A stretch of 64,000 bases of DNA from positions 62,005,725 through 62,069,724 of the forward strand of contig OZ038383.1 in the NCBI GenBank assembly GCA_964036045.1. The letters run 5' to 3'. Below the pieces are notes generated by a model. That model did not search any database, was not told the DNA's origin, and saw only the letters and a list, made by a program, of their open reading frames with translations. Within the stretch, counting starts at the first letter, position 1; each line of letters opens with the position of its first letter. This document shows positions 38,239 through 50,800 of this stretch, piece by piece. The position numbers and the translations under genes were made by a program. Source of the stretch: Eutreptiella sp. 'Long Island Sound 2002'. Lineage: Eukaryota; Euglenozoa; Euglenophyceae; Eutreptiales; Eutreptiaceae.

Positions 38239-38432
38239 CGAAGGTGCGGGGGCTGGCCTTCGCGTCGAGCGAAGCGAGCCAATTGTCGAGCGCAGCGAGG
38301 CGAGCTACGGTTACGGGGGGGGAGGTACGGGATGGTTACGGGGGGGAGGTAGGGGGGGGGTACAGGGGGGGGTACGGGGCGGGTACGGGGGGGGTACGGG
38401 GGGGGGTACGGGGGGGAGGTACAAGGGGGGTA
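38239..38432. repeat. Short unique stretch and G-rich (GGTAC-Gn) array
   Basis: 38,240-38,312 holds two related GTCGAGCG(A/C)AGCGAG copies. 38,313-38,432 is G-rich GGTACGGGG text, the reverse complement of the type at 37,096-37,262. No gene is visible. Confidence 0.7.
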
Positions 38433-39964
38433 CGGAGCGGCCCAAAATTCCAGTCTCGCCGGCAAGACTAGCCTCATACGGCCTCTCTTATATAGGAAAG
38501 CCCCAAAATTCCAGTCTCACCCGGCAGAATGGCCTCAGACTTCCTCTCTTATATAGCGAAGGCCCCGAAGACCCTGTCTCGCCGGCGAGACTAGCCTCAA
38601 ATAGCCTCTCTTATATGAGCAAGGCCCCAAAATCCCAGTCTCGCCCGCGAGACTGGCCTCAAACAGCCTCTCATATATAGGCAAAACCCCAGAATCCCAG
38701 TCTCGCCGGCGAGACTGGCCTCAGCCTCTCTTATATAGGCAAGCCCCCCAAATCCCAGTCTCGCCGGCGAGACTGGCCTCAAAAAACCTCTTTTATATAC
38801 GCAACAGCCTGAAAGCCCGGTGTCGCCGGCAACACTGGCCTCAAACAGCCTCTCTTATATAGGCAAGCCCCCCAAAACCTAGTCTCGCCGCCGAGACTGG
38901 CCTCAAAAAACCTCTTTTGTATACGCAACAGCCCGAAAGCCCGGTCTCGCCGGCAAGAGTGGCCTCAAACAGCCTCTCTTATATAGGCAAGCCCCCCAAA
39001 TCCTAGTCTCGCCGCCGAGACTGGCCTCAAACAGCCTCTTTTATATACGCAACACCCCGAAAGCCCGGTCTCGCCGGCAAGACTGGCCTCAAACAGCCTC
39101 TCTTATATAGGCAAGCCCCCCAAATCCCAGTCTGCCTTACCTATATAACACAGGCTGTATGAGGCCTGTCTCGCCGGCGAGCCTTGGATTTGGGGGCCTT
39201 GTCTATACAAGAGAGGCTGTTTGAGGCCAGTCTCGCCGTTGACATTGGGATTTCGGGGCCTTACCTATATAAGAGAGGCTGTATGAGGCCAGTCTTGCCG
39301 GTGAGACTGAGATTTTCGAGGTGTTGCCTGTACAAGAAAGGCTTTTTGTGTCCAGTCTCGCCGGCGAGACTGGGATTTGGAGGACTTGCCTATATAAGAA
39401 AGGCTGTGTGAGGTCAGTCTCGCCGCGAGACTGGGATTTGGGGGTCTTGCCTATATAAGAGAGGCTGTTTGAGGCCAGTCTTGCCGGCGAGACTGGGATT
39501 TGGGGGCCTTGCCTATAGAAGTGAGGCTGTTTGAGGTCAGTCTCGCCATCGAGACTGGGATTTTGCGGCCTTGCCTATATAAGAGAGGCTAGTTGAGGAA
39601 GTCTCGCCGGACAGATTGGGATTTTGGGGCCTTGCTTATATAAGAGAGGCTTTTTGAGTCCAATCGCGCCGGCGAGCCTGGGATTTTGGGGCCTTGCCTA
39701 TATAAGAGAGGCAATTTGAGGCCAGGCTCGCCGGCGAGAATGGGATTTGGGGCCCTTGCCTATATGAGAGAGGCTGTTTGAGGCCAATCTCAGCGGTGAG
39801 ACTGGGATTCCTGGGCCTTACCTATATAACAGAGGCTGTATGAGGCCTATCTCGCCGGCGAGCCTGGGATTGGGGGGCCTTGTCTATGCAAGAGAGGCTG
39901 TTTGAGGGCAGTCTCGCCGTCGAGAATTGGGATTTTGGGGCTTTACCGATATAACACAGGCTGT
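38433..39964. repeat. 62-base satellite A, mixed-orientation block
   Basis: Antisense units to about 39,130, then an abrupt switch to sense units that continue up to the MITE-like element at 39,965. Confidence 0.9.
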
Positions 39965-40093
39965 CCCTTGGTGCGCGTTTGAAACCCAATGTTGTTCCAG
40001 TGGTGTTCCCAACGAGATTGTTCCGGCGGGAATTGTTCCCATTGGGAATATTCTAGTCGGGAACAACATTGGGTTTCAAACGCGCACCAAGGG
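39965..40093. mobile_element. MITE-like element with perfect 34-base terminal inverted repeats
   Basis: 39,965-39,998 and 40,060-40,093 are exact reverse complements (outer ends CCCTTGGTGCGCG and CGCGCACCAAGGG) around a 61-base spacer. It interrupts a satellite A unit, with satellite text on both sides. No clear target duplication is visible, and there is no coding capacity. A DNA-transposon-derived MITE is the simplest reading; a plain long hairpin is the alternative. Confidence 0.7.
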
Positions 40094-42300
40094 GTGCGAG
40101 GCCAGTCTTGCCGGTGAGACTGGGATTTCTGAGGTGTTGCCTGTACAAGAAAGGCTGCTTAGTTCCAGTCTGGCCGGCGATACTGGCCTCAAATAGCCTC
40201 TCTCTTCTAGGCAAGGCCCCAAAATCCCAGTCTCGCCGGCGAGAATGGCCTCAAATAGCCTCTCTTATATGGGCAAGGCCCCAAAATCCCAGTCTCGCCG
40301 GCGAGACCGACCTCAAACAGCCTCTCTTCTATAGGCAAGGCCCTCAAATCCCAGTCTCGCCGGCGAGACTGGCCTCAAATAGCCTCTCTTATATAGGCAA
40401 GGCCCCAAAATCCCAGTCTCGCCGGCGAGACTGGCCTCAAACAGCCTCTCTTATATAGGCAAGCCCCCAAATCCCAGTCTCGCCGGCAAGACTGCCCTCA
40501 AACAGCCTCTCTTATATAGGCAAGGCCCCCAAATCCCAGTCTCGCCGGCGAGACTGGCCTCACAACGGCTCTCTTATATAGGCAAGGCCCCCCAAATCCC
40601 AGTCTCGCTGGCGAGACTGGCCTCAAATAGCCTCTCTCTTCTAGGCAAGGCCCCAAAATCCCAGTCTCGCCGGCGAGAATGGCCTCAAATAGCCTCTCTT
40701 GTATGGGCAAGGCCCCAAAATCCCAGTCTCGCCGGCGAGACTGACCTCAAACAGCCTCTCTTCTATAGGCAAGGCCCCCCAAATCCCAGTCTCGCCGGCG
40801 AGACTGGCCTCAAATAGCCTCTCTTATATAGGCAAGGCCCCAAAATCCCAGTCTCGCCGGCGAGACTGGCCTCAAACAGCCTCTCTTATATAGGCAAGCC
40901 CCCAACTCCCAGTCTCGCCGGCAAGACTGGCCTCAAACAGCCTCTCTTCTATAGGCAAGGCCCCCAAATCCCACTCTCGCCGGCGAGACTAACCTCAAAC
41001 AGCCTCTCTTCTATAGGCAAGGCCCCCAAATCCTAGTCTCGCCGGGGAGACTGACCGGAAATAGCCTCTCTTGTATAGCCAAGGCCCCAAAATCCCAGTC
41101 TCGCCCGCGAGACTGGCCTCAAACAGCCTCTCTTCTATAGCCAAGGCCCCCAAATCCCAGTCTCGCCGGCGAGACTGGCCTCAAATAGCCTCTCTCTTCT
41201 AGGCAAGGCCCCAAAATCCCAGTCTCGCCAGGGAGACTGACCGCAAATAGCCTCTCTTGTATAGCCAAGGCCCCAAAATCCCAGTCTCGCCCGCGAGACT
41301 GGCCTCAAACAGCCTCTCTTATATAGCCAAGGCCCCCAAATCCCAGTCTCGCCGGCGAGACTGGCCTCAAACGGCCTCTCTTATATAGGCAAGGCCCCAA
41401 AATCCCACTCTCGCCGGCGAGACTGACCTCAAAAAGCCTCTCTTATATAGGCAAGGCCCCACAATCCCAGTCTCGCCGGCGAGAGTGACCTCAAACAGCC
41501 TCTCTTATATAGGCAAGGCACCCAAATCCCAGGCTCGCCGGCGAGACTGGCCTCAAATGGCCTCTTTTGTATAGGCAGGCCCCAGATTCCCAGTCTCGCC
41601 GACGAGACTGGCCTCAAGTAGCCTCTCTCGTACGGGCAAGGCCCCAAAATCCCAGGCTCGCCGGCGAGACTGACGTCAAACAGCCTCTCTTATATAGGCA
41701 AGGCCCCAAAATCCCAGCCTCGCCGGCGAGACTGACCTCAAAAAGCCTCTCTTATATAGGCAAGGCCCCCAAATCCTAGTCTCGCCGGCGAGACTGGCCT
41801 CACAACGGCTCTCTTATATAGGCAAGGCCCCAGAATCCCAGTCTCGCCGGCGAGACTGGCCTAAAACCGCCTCTCTTATATAGGCAAGGCACCAAAATCC
41901 TAGTCTCGCCGGCGAGACTGACCTCAAAAAGCCTCTCTTATGTAGGCCAGGACCCAAAATCCCAGTCTCGCCGGCGAGACTGGCCTCAAATAGCCTCTCT
42001 TATATAGGCAAGGCCCCAGAATCCCAGTCTGGCCGGCGAGGCTGGCCTAAAACCGCCTCTCGTATATAGGCAAGACCCCAAAATCCCAGTCTCGCCAGCG
42101 AGACTGGCCTCAAACAGCATCTCTTATATAGGCAAGGCCCCAAAATCCCAGTCTCGCCGGCGAGACTGACCTCAAAAAGTCTCTCTTATATAGGCAAGCC
42201 CCCAAAATCCCAGTCTCGCCGGCGAGACTTACCTCATACAGCCTCTCTTATATAGGCAAGGCCCCAAAATCCCAGGCTCGCCGGCAAGACTAGCGTCAAA
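40094..42300. repeat. 62-base satellite A, long block
   Basis: Sense for about one unit after the MITE, then antisense from about 40,180 to 42,300 (about 34 units). Some groups repeat at a larger scale, for example the multi-unit segment at 40,185-40,500 and 40,620-40,920. It ends at the satellite-edge module. Confidence 0.9.
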
Positions 42301-42841
<541 letters not shown>

Positions 42842-43075
42842 CTATTTTTTTTCGATGTCTTGCAGATATTTGTGATGGATCCCCCCCGGCGACCAGGCGC
42901 CGCGGGGGGTACAGCGAAACCCTGGCCGGGGGGCAGCCGGGGCCTACCAGGGCCGCGCCCCCCGCGGCATTTGGAGTGGCTGCCCGCGGCGGCGGCTCCT
43001 GCAGGGGCTGCGGCAGCGGCGGGCGGTCACAGCGTTGAGCCAGCCCTCCCGACGACGCCGCCAATAAAGGCCGGG

Positions 43076-44530
43076 TGCGTGCCTGCAACATGCGTGCGAA
43101 ATGCCAACATAGTGTCCTGCAGAGTGTCCTGCATAGTGTAGAGAGGGGACAGAGCGGGCCAGGGAGGGAGGGGCCGGGTGTGTGCCTGTGACATGCGTGC
43201 GGCATGCCAACAAAGTGTCCTGCGTAGTGTTCTGCGGAGTGTAGAGAGGGAAAAGGGCAGGGGAGGGAGGGGGAGGTAGGGCGGGAGAAGAGGGCCGCAG
43301 GCTGCGGGCCGGTGCGGATGGAGCCAGGGCGCCAGGGAGCGGCAAGGTGGAGGGGGAGTGGGAGGGGTGCCTCGCGTATTGTCCCGCGAAGTGTATGCCG
43401 GGAGGGTACAGGGAGGACGGGGACAGAGACACCGAGGGCCAGGGACCAAGGGACCTGGGAAGGGGGGCGCGAGTGGACAAGGGAGGGCGAGCAGACGGGG
43501 GGCAGGACAGGGCCAAGGGGCCAGAGCAGAGAGAGGGGGCAAAGAGGGGGCGCTGCCACGCGAATTGCTCCGCATTGTGCTCGTGCTGGCCGGAGGGCAG
43601 AGGGGCAGAGAAGGCAGGGCAGGGCAGAGGGCGTGCCACGGCGGCATGAAGGAGCGAGCGTGGGGCGGAAGCACAAAGGTGCCCCACCGCCGAGCGAGCC
43701 GCCCGCAGAGCGCGGGGGCACTGGACAAGGCGGGGCGCCGCGGCGCGTTGTTGCGAAGCGGTCCGCCCCGCGTAGAGTCACACAACGAGGGCCAGGTGCG
43801 TGCCTGCGACATGCATGCGACATGCCTACACAGTGTCCTGCGAAGTGTTCTGCGTAGAGAAGAGAGGGGAAAGGGCAGGGCAGGAAGGGAGGAGCCGGAT
43901 GCGTGCCTGCGACATGCGTGCGACTTGCCAAGAAAGCGACCAGCGTAGGGACAAAAAGTAAGAATAGAGAGGGGCAAGGGCAGGGGAGTGAGGGGGAGGT
44001 AGGGCGGGAGTAGAGGGCCGCGGGCTGCGGTGCAGACAGAACCAGGGCGCCAGGGAGCGGCAAAATGCAGGGGGAGCGGGAGGGGTGCCTCGCGTGTTGC
44101 TCCGCGGAATGTATGTAGGGAGGGTAAAGGGAAGACGAGGACAGAGACACCTAGGGCCAGGGACCAAGGGACCTGGGAAGGGGGGCACGTGAGGACGAGG
44201 GAGGGCGAGCAGACAGGGGGCAGGACAGGGCCAAGGGGCCAGGACAGAGAGAGGGGGCAAAGAGGGAGCGCTGCCACGCGAATTGCTCCGCAATGTGCTC
44301 GCGCTGACCGGAGGGCAGAGGGGCAGAGAAGGCAGGGCAGGGAGGAGGGCGTGCCACGGCGGCATGAAGGAGCGGGCGTGGGGCAGAAGCACAAAGGTGC
44401 CCCACAACCGAGCGAGCCGCCCGCAGTACGCGGGGGCCATGGACAAGGCGGAGCGCCGCGTAGAGACGTACAACGAGGGCCAGGTGCGTGCGTGCGACTT
44501 GCCTACACAGAACAACAAGGGGTAGAGGGG
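43076..44530 (+). repeat. G-rich leader direct repeats (~720 and ~560 base spacing)
   Basis: Blocks with GGGCAGGGGAGGGAGGGGG-type text recur near 43,258, 43,977 and 44,533. Each is preceded by TGCGTGCCTGC and GTCCTGC blocks and followed by a CAGGGCGCCAGGGAG(C/G) block. The layout resembles promoter-type monomers at the 5' end of some LINEs; that role is inference. Confidence 0.65.
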
Positions 44531-45839
44531 ACACAGGGCAGGGGAGGGAGGGGGAGGCATGGCGGGCAAAGAGAGACGAAGGCCGCAGGGGGGTGCGGAG
44601 CGGCCGGCATGCCACAAGCCTAGAGGCCAGGGCGCCAGGGGGAGGCAAGGAGAAGAGGGAAAGGGAGAGGTGCGTAGCGCGGAGGGTACAGCGAGGACGA
44701 GGACAAGGAGACAGAGGGACAAAGACCCAAGGGCCGGGGAAAGGGAGCGAGGGAGGACGAGGGGGGACGCGCACACGAGGGGCCTGGCTAGGCCAGAGGA
44801 CGGGAGCAGAGGGGGGCGGCAAGGAGGGAGGGTTGCTTCGCGAATTGCTTCGCCCCGCGCTAGCCAGAGCAGAGAGAGGGAGCGACGAGGGAGACAGGGG
44901 CATACTCAGCGTTAGGCGAGCACAGAGGGCGAGAGAGGGAGCAGCGAGGGTAGGGGATAGTTGCCAAACGTCGTGCCGTGCGCCGTGCGCGTCCTGAAAC
45001 CGACTCTGACCTCATTCATGCGTCATGTCATGTCCGTCAAGCCTAGGGCAGGAAGCAGGAAGCGACACGGGGGGACGGGCACCTGCGGCGCCATCCGTAG
45101 GGCCTCCCGTGCGATGACCCCACCAGTGGCGCAGAGGGGACACGCGCCAGTGGCGCCATCCACTGGACCCCCTGCGCCTGTTGCAGTAAGTGTGACGCAG
45201 AGGGGACGGGCACCAGCGGCGCCAACCGGTGGGCCCCCTGCGGCGTAGATTGAGCTGTACTGATTAACTAGGTGGCCAAGGGATGCCACAAATGAATCCC
45301 CCGTCCGCCTCCCCGCGTCTCTGCCATAGGACCTCAGGGGCCTCCATCGCGCTCGGGGGTGGCAGAGGCCCGGGGGACGAGAGCGCCCGGCCGCTTTGTA
45401 GCCGCCACTTCCAGCGAACTGATACCACGGCACCGGTATCAGGCCGCTCGGAAGTGGATACACAGGCACCAGGGAAAGGATGGGCGGTCGGCCCCCCCCG
45501 GGCTGTTGGGTGCCGAAACAGGGGCCCTCCCCTCGACCAGGGCGGCGGATGACGCAAGAAGCCTTCGAGGCGTACGGTAAGTCCTCCCCGCTGCCCGCAC
45601 CTCTTCATCTTCCGAATCCACCCGGGTACGTACCTCCTCCAGTAAGTATGGGCACAGGAGGGAGCAGGCACGGGACACTGAGCACCATGCGGAGACGTGG
45701 CGACTACCGCCGAGGGGGCAACAACGGCTGGTGATCCTGGAGTGCGGGGCCTGTGCCATGGGGCAGGGCGTGAAAGCCCAAAGGGAAACCCCCCCTCCCC
45801 CTCCTGCTGCAGCCAAGTGCCTCGCCCCGTGGTTGTGTT

Positions 45840-47000
45840 GTGCCTCCGTCATGCCTGCGACGTGCGTGCAACGGAGGGGAGGCGAAACGGGCGCCCCCCC
45901 CCCCCCCCCCAACACCACCGCCTCCCCGAGGGTGGTTAATGCGGGTAGGGGGGGGGGCGAAAAGCGCCCCCCCCCCCCGAGAGCAACGCGGCAGGGTGGG
46001 GAGGCAGAGGTAGGAGGGTGCGGGACGAGCCACACGACCGTGCCCGTGGAGGGCGCGCGCCGTGCAAGCCCCGGCGGGGGGACCACCGGGGGTGCGGGCG
46101 TAGGGTAGAAGGGGCGACGAAGGGAGCCGCGAGGCAAACCCCCCCCCCCCCCCCAGCAGAGGGACGGGAGCCGCGCCTCGTGCCTGCGACGCGAGAGCAA
46201 CGGAGGGAAAACGACAAGCCCCCCCCCCCCATGCCTCCGCCCCCCCAAGGGTGGGGGATGCAGGAAGGGAGGGGCGGACAGCGGCCCCCCCTCCCGAGGA
46301 CAAAGCGGCACGATGGGGGGGCAGCGGGGAGAGGGTGCGGGACGGACTGCACGACTGCGCCCAAGAGACGCAAGCGCCGAGCTGGCCCCAGCAGGGGGGG
46401 CACCGGGGGAGCGAACGCAGAGTGGGCATGGCGAAGACGGGGGCCACGCGGCGTGCCCCACACCCCAGCAGAAGGACAAGTGCCGTGCCACGTGCCAGTG
46501 CCGTGCCTGCGACGTGCTTACGCCGGGGGAAGGGCAGCCAGGGCGCCCCCCCCCCCCCCGCCCCCACCTCCCACACCCACCAAGGAAAGAGGCGAGGGCA
46601 ACGGGGAGAAGGCGAGGGGGCAAGAGGGAAGACGGTAGCGGGCGACGGACCCCCCCCCGAGGACACCGCGGCAGGGTGGGGAGGCAGAGGGACGAGAGTG
46701 CGGAACGAACCACACGACCGTGCCCAAGGGGAGCACGCGCCGTGCAAGCCCCAACGGGGGGGGCCGCCGGGGGTGCAACCGCAGGAAGGGTAGGGTGACG
46801 ACGGGAGCCACACGGCAACCCCCCCCCCCCAGCGGAGGGACAAGTGCCGTGCCTCGTGCCTGCGCCGTGCTTCCGACGTGCTTGCGCAGAAGGGCGGACA
46901 GCGAGAACGCCCCCCCCCCCCGCCCCCTACTCCAACGCCCCACAAAAAGGGCAAGGACGGCGGGGAGACAGCGAGGGGACATGGGGGGGGGGGCGGAAAA
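45840..47000 (+). repeat. C-run-rich leader direct repeats (~320-355 bases)
   Basis: Four diverged units, with a TGCCTGCGACGTGC-like anchor near 45,850, 46,185, 46,505 and 46,860. Each unit has C-runs of 9-13 and a following A/G-rich part. They are probably unstable tracts; no coding meaning. Confidence 0.65.
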
Positions 47001-47519
47001 AAAAAACACAAAACGAACAACAAAGGACACCAACAAGCCAGAGCAGGGGCCGACAGCAAGGGCAGACGGGACATGGCGGGAGCCAGGGGGCACAGCAAGG
47101 GGCGCGGGACAGGGGGACGCCCCTGGGGACGAAAGCTGGGAGGCGGGGACCAACGGGGGGGGGCCGGGGTGACAGGAGCCCGCGAACAACGCTGGTGAGG
47201 TACCCGACCTCTTGGGTTTGGGGGCCCCCCCGGTGTCCGTATCGGCCCCATCTGAGCGCGAGCAATAAGGTGGGTTACGCCCGGGACCGTTGGCCAGCGG
47301 CCCGAGGTGGCACCGGCCTGGGGGGGTGGCCAATGGGCCTGACCACGAGCACTCCCCACGGCACGTACTGCGGTTCGTGTCCTGTGAGGGGCTGCGGGTA
47401 GGGCACACCGTCCATCGGGGTAGGCAAGAGACGTGCCTATCCCGCAAGGACTCCCCGGAGACCCACAGTGTACCCGACCCCGGTGTGGGGAAGGGCCGAC
47501 GTACCTGGTTACGACGCAG

Positions 47520-47550
47520 GTCCATTTGTACGGAGCGGGTACAAATGGAC
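47520..47550 (+). other. Perfect 12-base-pair hairpin in the leader
   Basis: GTCCATTTGTAC (47,520-47,531), loop GGAGCGG, GTACAAATGGAC (47,539-47,550). It lies 337 bases upstream of the ORF1 start, between the C-rich repeats and the ORF. An RNA structure is possible; function unknown. Confidence 0.6.
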
Positions 47551-47887
47551 GGCCCGTACAACAGAGTTACACCCTGACGGGGAGTGCATGCATCGGCCCC
47601 CCCGTGGGGAAACTCCCGGGGGGAGGGACCAGAGCCAGCGTCGGGCGCCCCCCCCCCCCCAACCCTGCCTGGCAACAACCCCGCCAACAACCGTGTTGGG
47701 CCAAGGGGCACACCTAGCGAGCACAACCGGGGGCACTGGAACACGGAAGGGAAGAGGGGCGAGCATGAGGGGTGCGCAGCTGCGTCGTGCGAAGTGTCGT
47801 GCAACAATACGCCAGCAGCAGGCGGGACGGGCCACAGAGTCCACCCGTTCTCCCGTGTCCTTAGCTCACACAGCCTTCGTTAGCTAA

Positions 47888-50800
47888 ATGTCGCTATCTG
47901 TCCCCACCAATCCCGCGGAGTTGCCAGCCTTCCGGCGACGTGCCCGGCGCATGGTAGACACGGTGTCTGATCTCGTCAGACACGGGCCGCACACGTATGC
48001 GGCGTTCCAGGCGCGCGTGGACGCGGACCGTCCGGCCAGGGACAACGGGTGGGACCACTTCGTCGACGTCTGCTTGCGGCAGATGTTGGCCCGTGATCCC
48101 CACCCGTACAACGCGCCCGACGTTCAGGCGCGGTTCGCGGCGGGCACGGTGCCGTTCGGGGTGCACCTGCTCAACCGACTACTCCGATGTCTACAAGATC
48201 TCGGGCAGCTCGAGGACGCGCAGCGCGGGCGGCCCCCAGTGGGGTCGGCGGGGCAGCCGGGGTATGCGGCGCCGGGTGCGTTTCCGATGCCGCCGCCCCC
48301 AGGCCTCGGGCCCATGCCCATCCCGCCCTTTGGGGCTCACCACCACCACCAACTCCATCTCCATCGCCTGCTTCATCACCCCGTCGGGTTCCCCATGATG
48401 CAGCATCACTTCCCGCACCAACACGTACACCCGACAGCTGTGCCACAGCCCCCCGTCCATCTTCACCATCACCACCAGCTGGCGGCTGTGCCACAGCACC
48501 CCGTCCACCTACACCATCACCATCACCATCACCATCCGCACCAGCATGTGGAGTACCCGCATCCCCTGCCCCAGCAGCACTCACGACCGCCTCAGCACAC
48601 AGTGCCGGTGCCGGAACCGGTACCGGTGCCTGAGCCGGGGCGGAGCGCCCAGCAGCAGGGGGTGTCGCACGGGGCTGTGCCACAGCACCTCGTCCACTTT
48701 CACCATCACCGTCACCATCACCTTCCGCACCAGCAAGTGGAGTACCCACATTCCCTGCCCCAGCAGCACTCACTGCCGCCTCAGCACACGATGCCGGTGC
48801 CGGAACCGGTACCGGTGCCTGAGCCGGGGCGGAGCGCACAGCAGCAGGGGGTGTCGCAAGGGGCTGGGCCACAGCACCCAGTCCACCTTCACCATCACCA
48901 TCACCGTCATCGTCCACACCAGCATGTGGAGTACCCACATCCCCTGCCCCAGCAGCACCCACGACCGCCTCAGCACACAATGCCGGTGCTGGAACCGGTA
49001 CCGGTGCCTGGGCCGGGACGGAGCGCCCAACAGCAGGGGGTGTCGCGAGGGGCTGTGCCACGGCACCCCGTCCACCCTCGCCATCACCATCACCATCACC
49101 GTCCGCACCTGCATGTGGAATGCCCTCGCCCCCCGCCCCAGCTGCACTCACAGCCGGTGCCTCAGCACACCATGCCGGTGCCGGTACCGGTACCGGCACC
49201 TGGGCCGGGGCGGGGCGCCCAGCAGCAGGGGGTGTCGCAAGGGGAGGCACATGGCGTGCCCCCGGGCGAGGCGAGGGGAATGGGGGCACCTGCGGCTGCG
49301 CCACCCCTGGCGGTGCCTCAGCCGGAGTTTCCCGCGGCGGGGTCACCACCGCGGACGGTCCACATGCCGGACCCAGCCGTGCCGCGCGAGGCCCCGCCCG
49401 TGGTGCCGACGGACCCGGAGCCAGTGGTGCCGGGTGGGGGTCTGACCCCGTCGCGTGGGATGCAGGGCGCGGCCCCCATGGGGAGGACTACGGCGGGGGA
49501 ACGAGCGGGGGATGCAGCGCAGGAGGCGGCAGTGGCTGGCCCGCGAGACATCAGCGAGCTGCTCACGCAGGCCCTGGAGGAGTACCGGCGGACGGCCGTA
49601 GGGAGTGGGGGAGTCGCGCCAGAAGGGGCTGACGCCGGCGAGCTGATAGCGCAGGCGCTCGCGGCTGTCGCCCCGAGGACGGAAGGGGCCAAGGAGACGC
49701 CGACGGAGGCGGTTTCTACGGGGGGACAGGGCGCGGGGCAGGGTGTGCCGAAGGCGCAAACGCCGGCGGAGGGCGGCGGGTTTGTGGAGCCCAGTGGGGG
49801 ACGTGCCAAGGGGGAAGAAGTGGAGGGCTGGATGTGGGAGTGGCGGGAGTGGCGCCAGGTGGCACCCGGTGAGCCGTGTCCGGCGGGGCTGGCGTACCGC
49901 ATGGATCTCCATGCGGGCACCAGCTGGGCCCGGCTGCCCGCCAACCTGCGGGCACGGCTGGACGCAGCGGAGGCGGCAAGGGGCGGAGGCGCTGACGAGC
50001 GGCCTTTGGCGCCCTTCCCGCCGCGGCCGGACACGCCGCCGGCGGTGGTTGCGGCTGGAGAAGGGGCGGAGGGGGAGCAGGAGGCGGAGGAAGTGGAGGA
50101 CGAGGAGGCATACGGGCCCGGCGGGTCGGCGCTGGCCCTCATGTTTGAGGACGACGCCGGGCCCGACGTCTACGCCGGCATGGACGAGGACCCGGCCAAC
50201 GAGCCGCTGCGGCCCATGCCCACTGCGGTGCCGCCCCCTCCCCTGGGGAGCTGTGAGCGGCGGCACTGCAGGTACCATGCGGCCGAGGGCGCCCACAGGC
50301 ACCGCCTCACGGGCACGGGGCAGCGGGAGGCAGGGATGCTGGCGAGCGCCCTGGAGCGCTATGAGCTCCAGCGCCCAGGGCAGGTCGCCCGGGAAATGGC
50401 CCTGGCGGCAACGTCCCCGGACAACGGCCAGGTCCGCTGTGTCCAACTGGGGGATGCGGCGGTCTTGGGTCACCACCCCGGTGATGTCCGGGCGGCCGAG
50501 CCCCAGGAAAGCCTCCCCCCGTCGGTGCGCCTGTCCGTGGTGCGCCTGCTGGGCGAGGCGGGGCTGGAGGACGTGCGGCGGGACGAAGGCCTGTACGTGG
50601 CCTTGTGGCGGGGTGGGGCTGACGCTTGGCGTCGCGAGCAGGCCGGGCGTCCCCTCACACCCCAGGCGCTGGGGTCCCATGCGCTCCTGGCGGCGTTGCA
50701 CCCCGAGGGTGCAGAGGTCGTGTTCGACGCGGACCGCCTGCTGCTGACCGGGGATGGGGCGGTCCTCGTCCCCACCACCAGCAGCTACCGCCTTGAGAGC

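Larger units (their letters stand above)
42842..47887 (+). other. 5' leader of LINE copy 3 (inferred), tandem-repeat rich
   Basis: No recognised protein. It begins CTATTTTTTTTCGATGTCTTGCAG, which looks like a 3' splice site, followed by an AUG at 42,875 opening an 88-codon Pro/Ala-rich frame of unknown meaning. G-rich direct repeats fill about 43,076-44,530 and C-run-rich repeats about 45,840-47,000. Three GTAAGT-type donor signals (45,186, 45,577, 45,642) and an acceptor-like CTCACACAG (ending 47,873) lie just before the ORF1 start. Long frames on the minus strand (such as 46,818-45,439) translate the C/G runs and are not believed. Confidence 0.5.

Noticed and set aside
45439-47359. Long minus-strand frames in the leader (about 430-550 codons)
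   Set aside because: They translate C/G-run repeats into Pro/Gly/Arg-rich text and have no domains.
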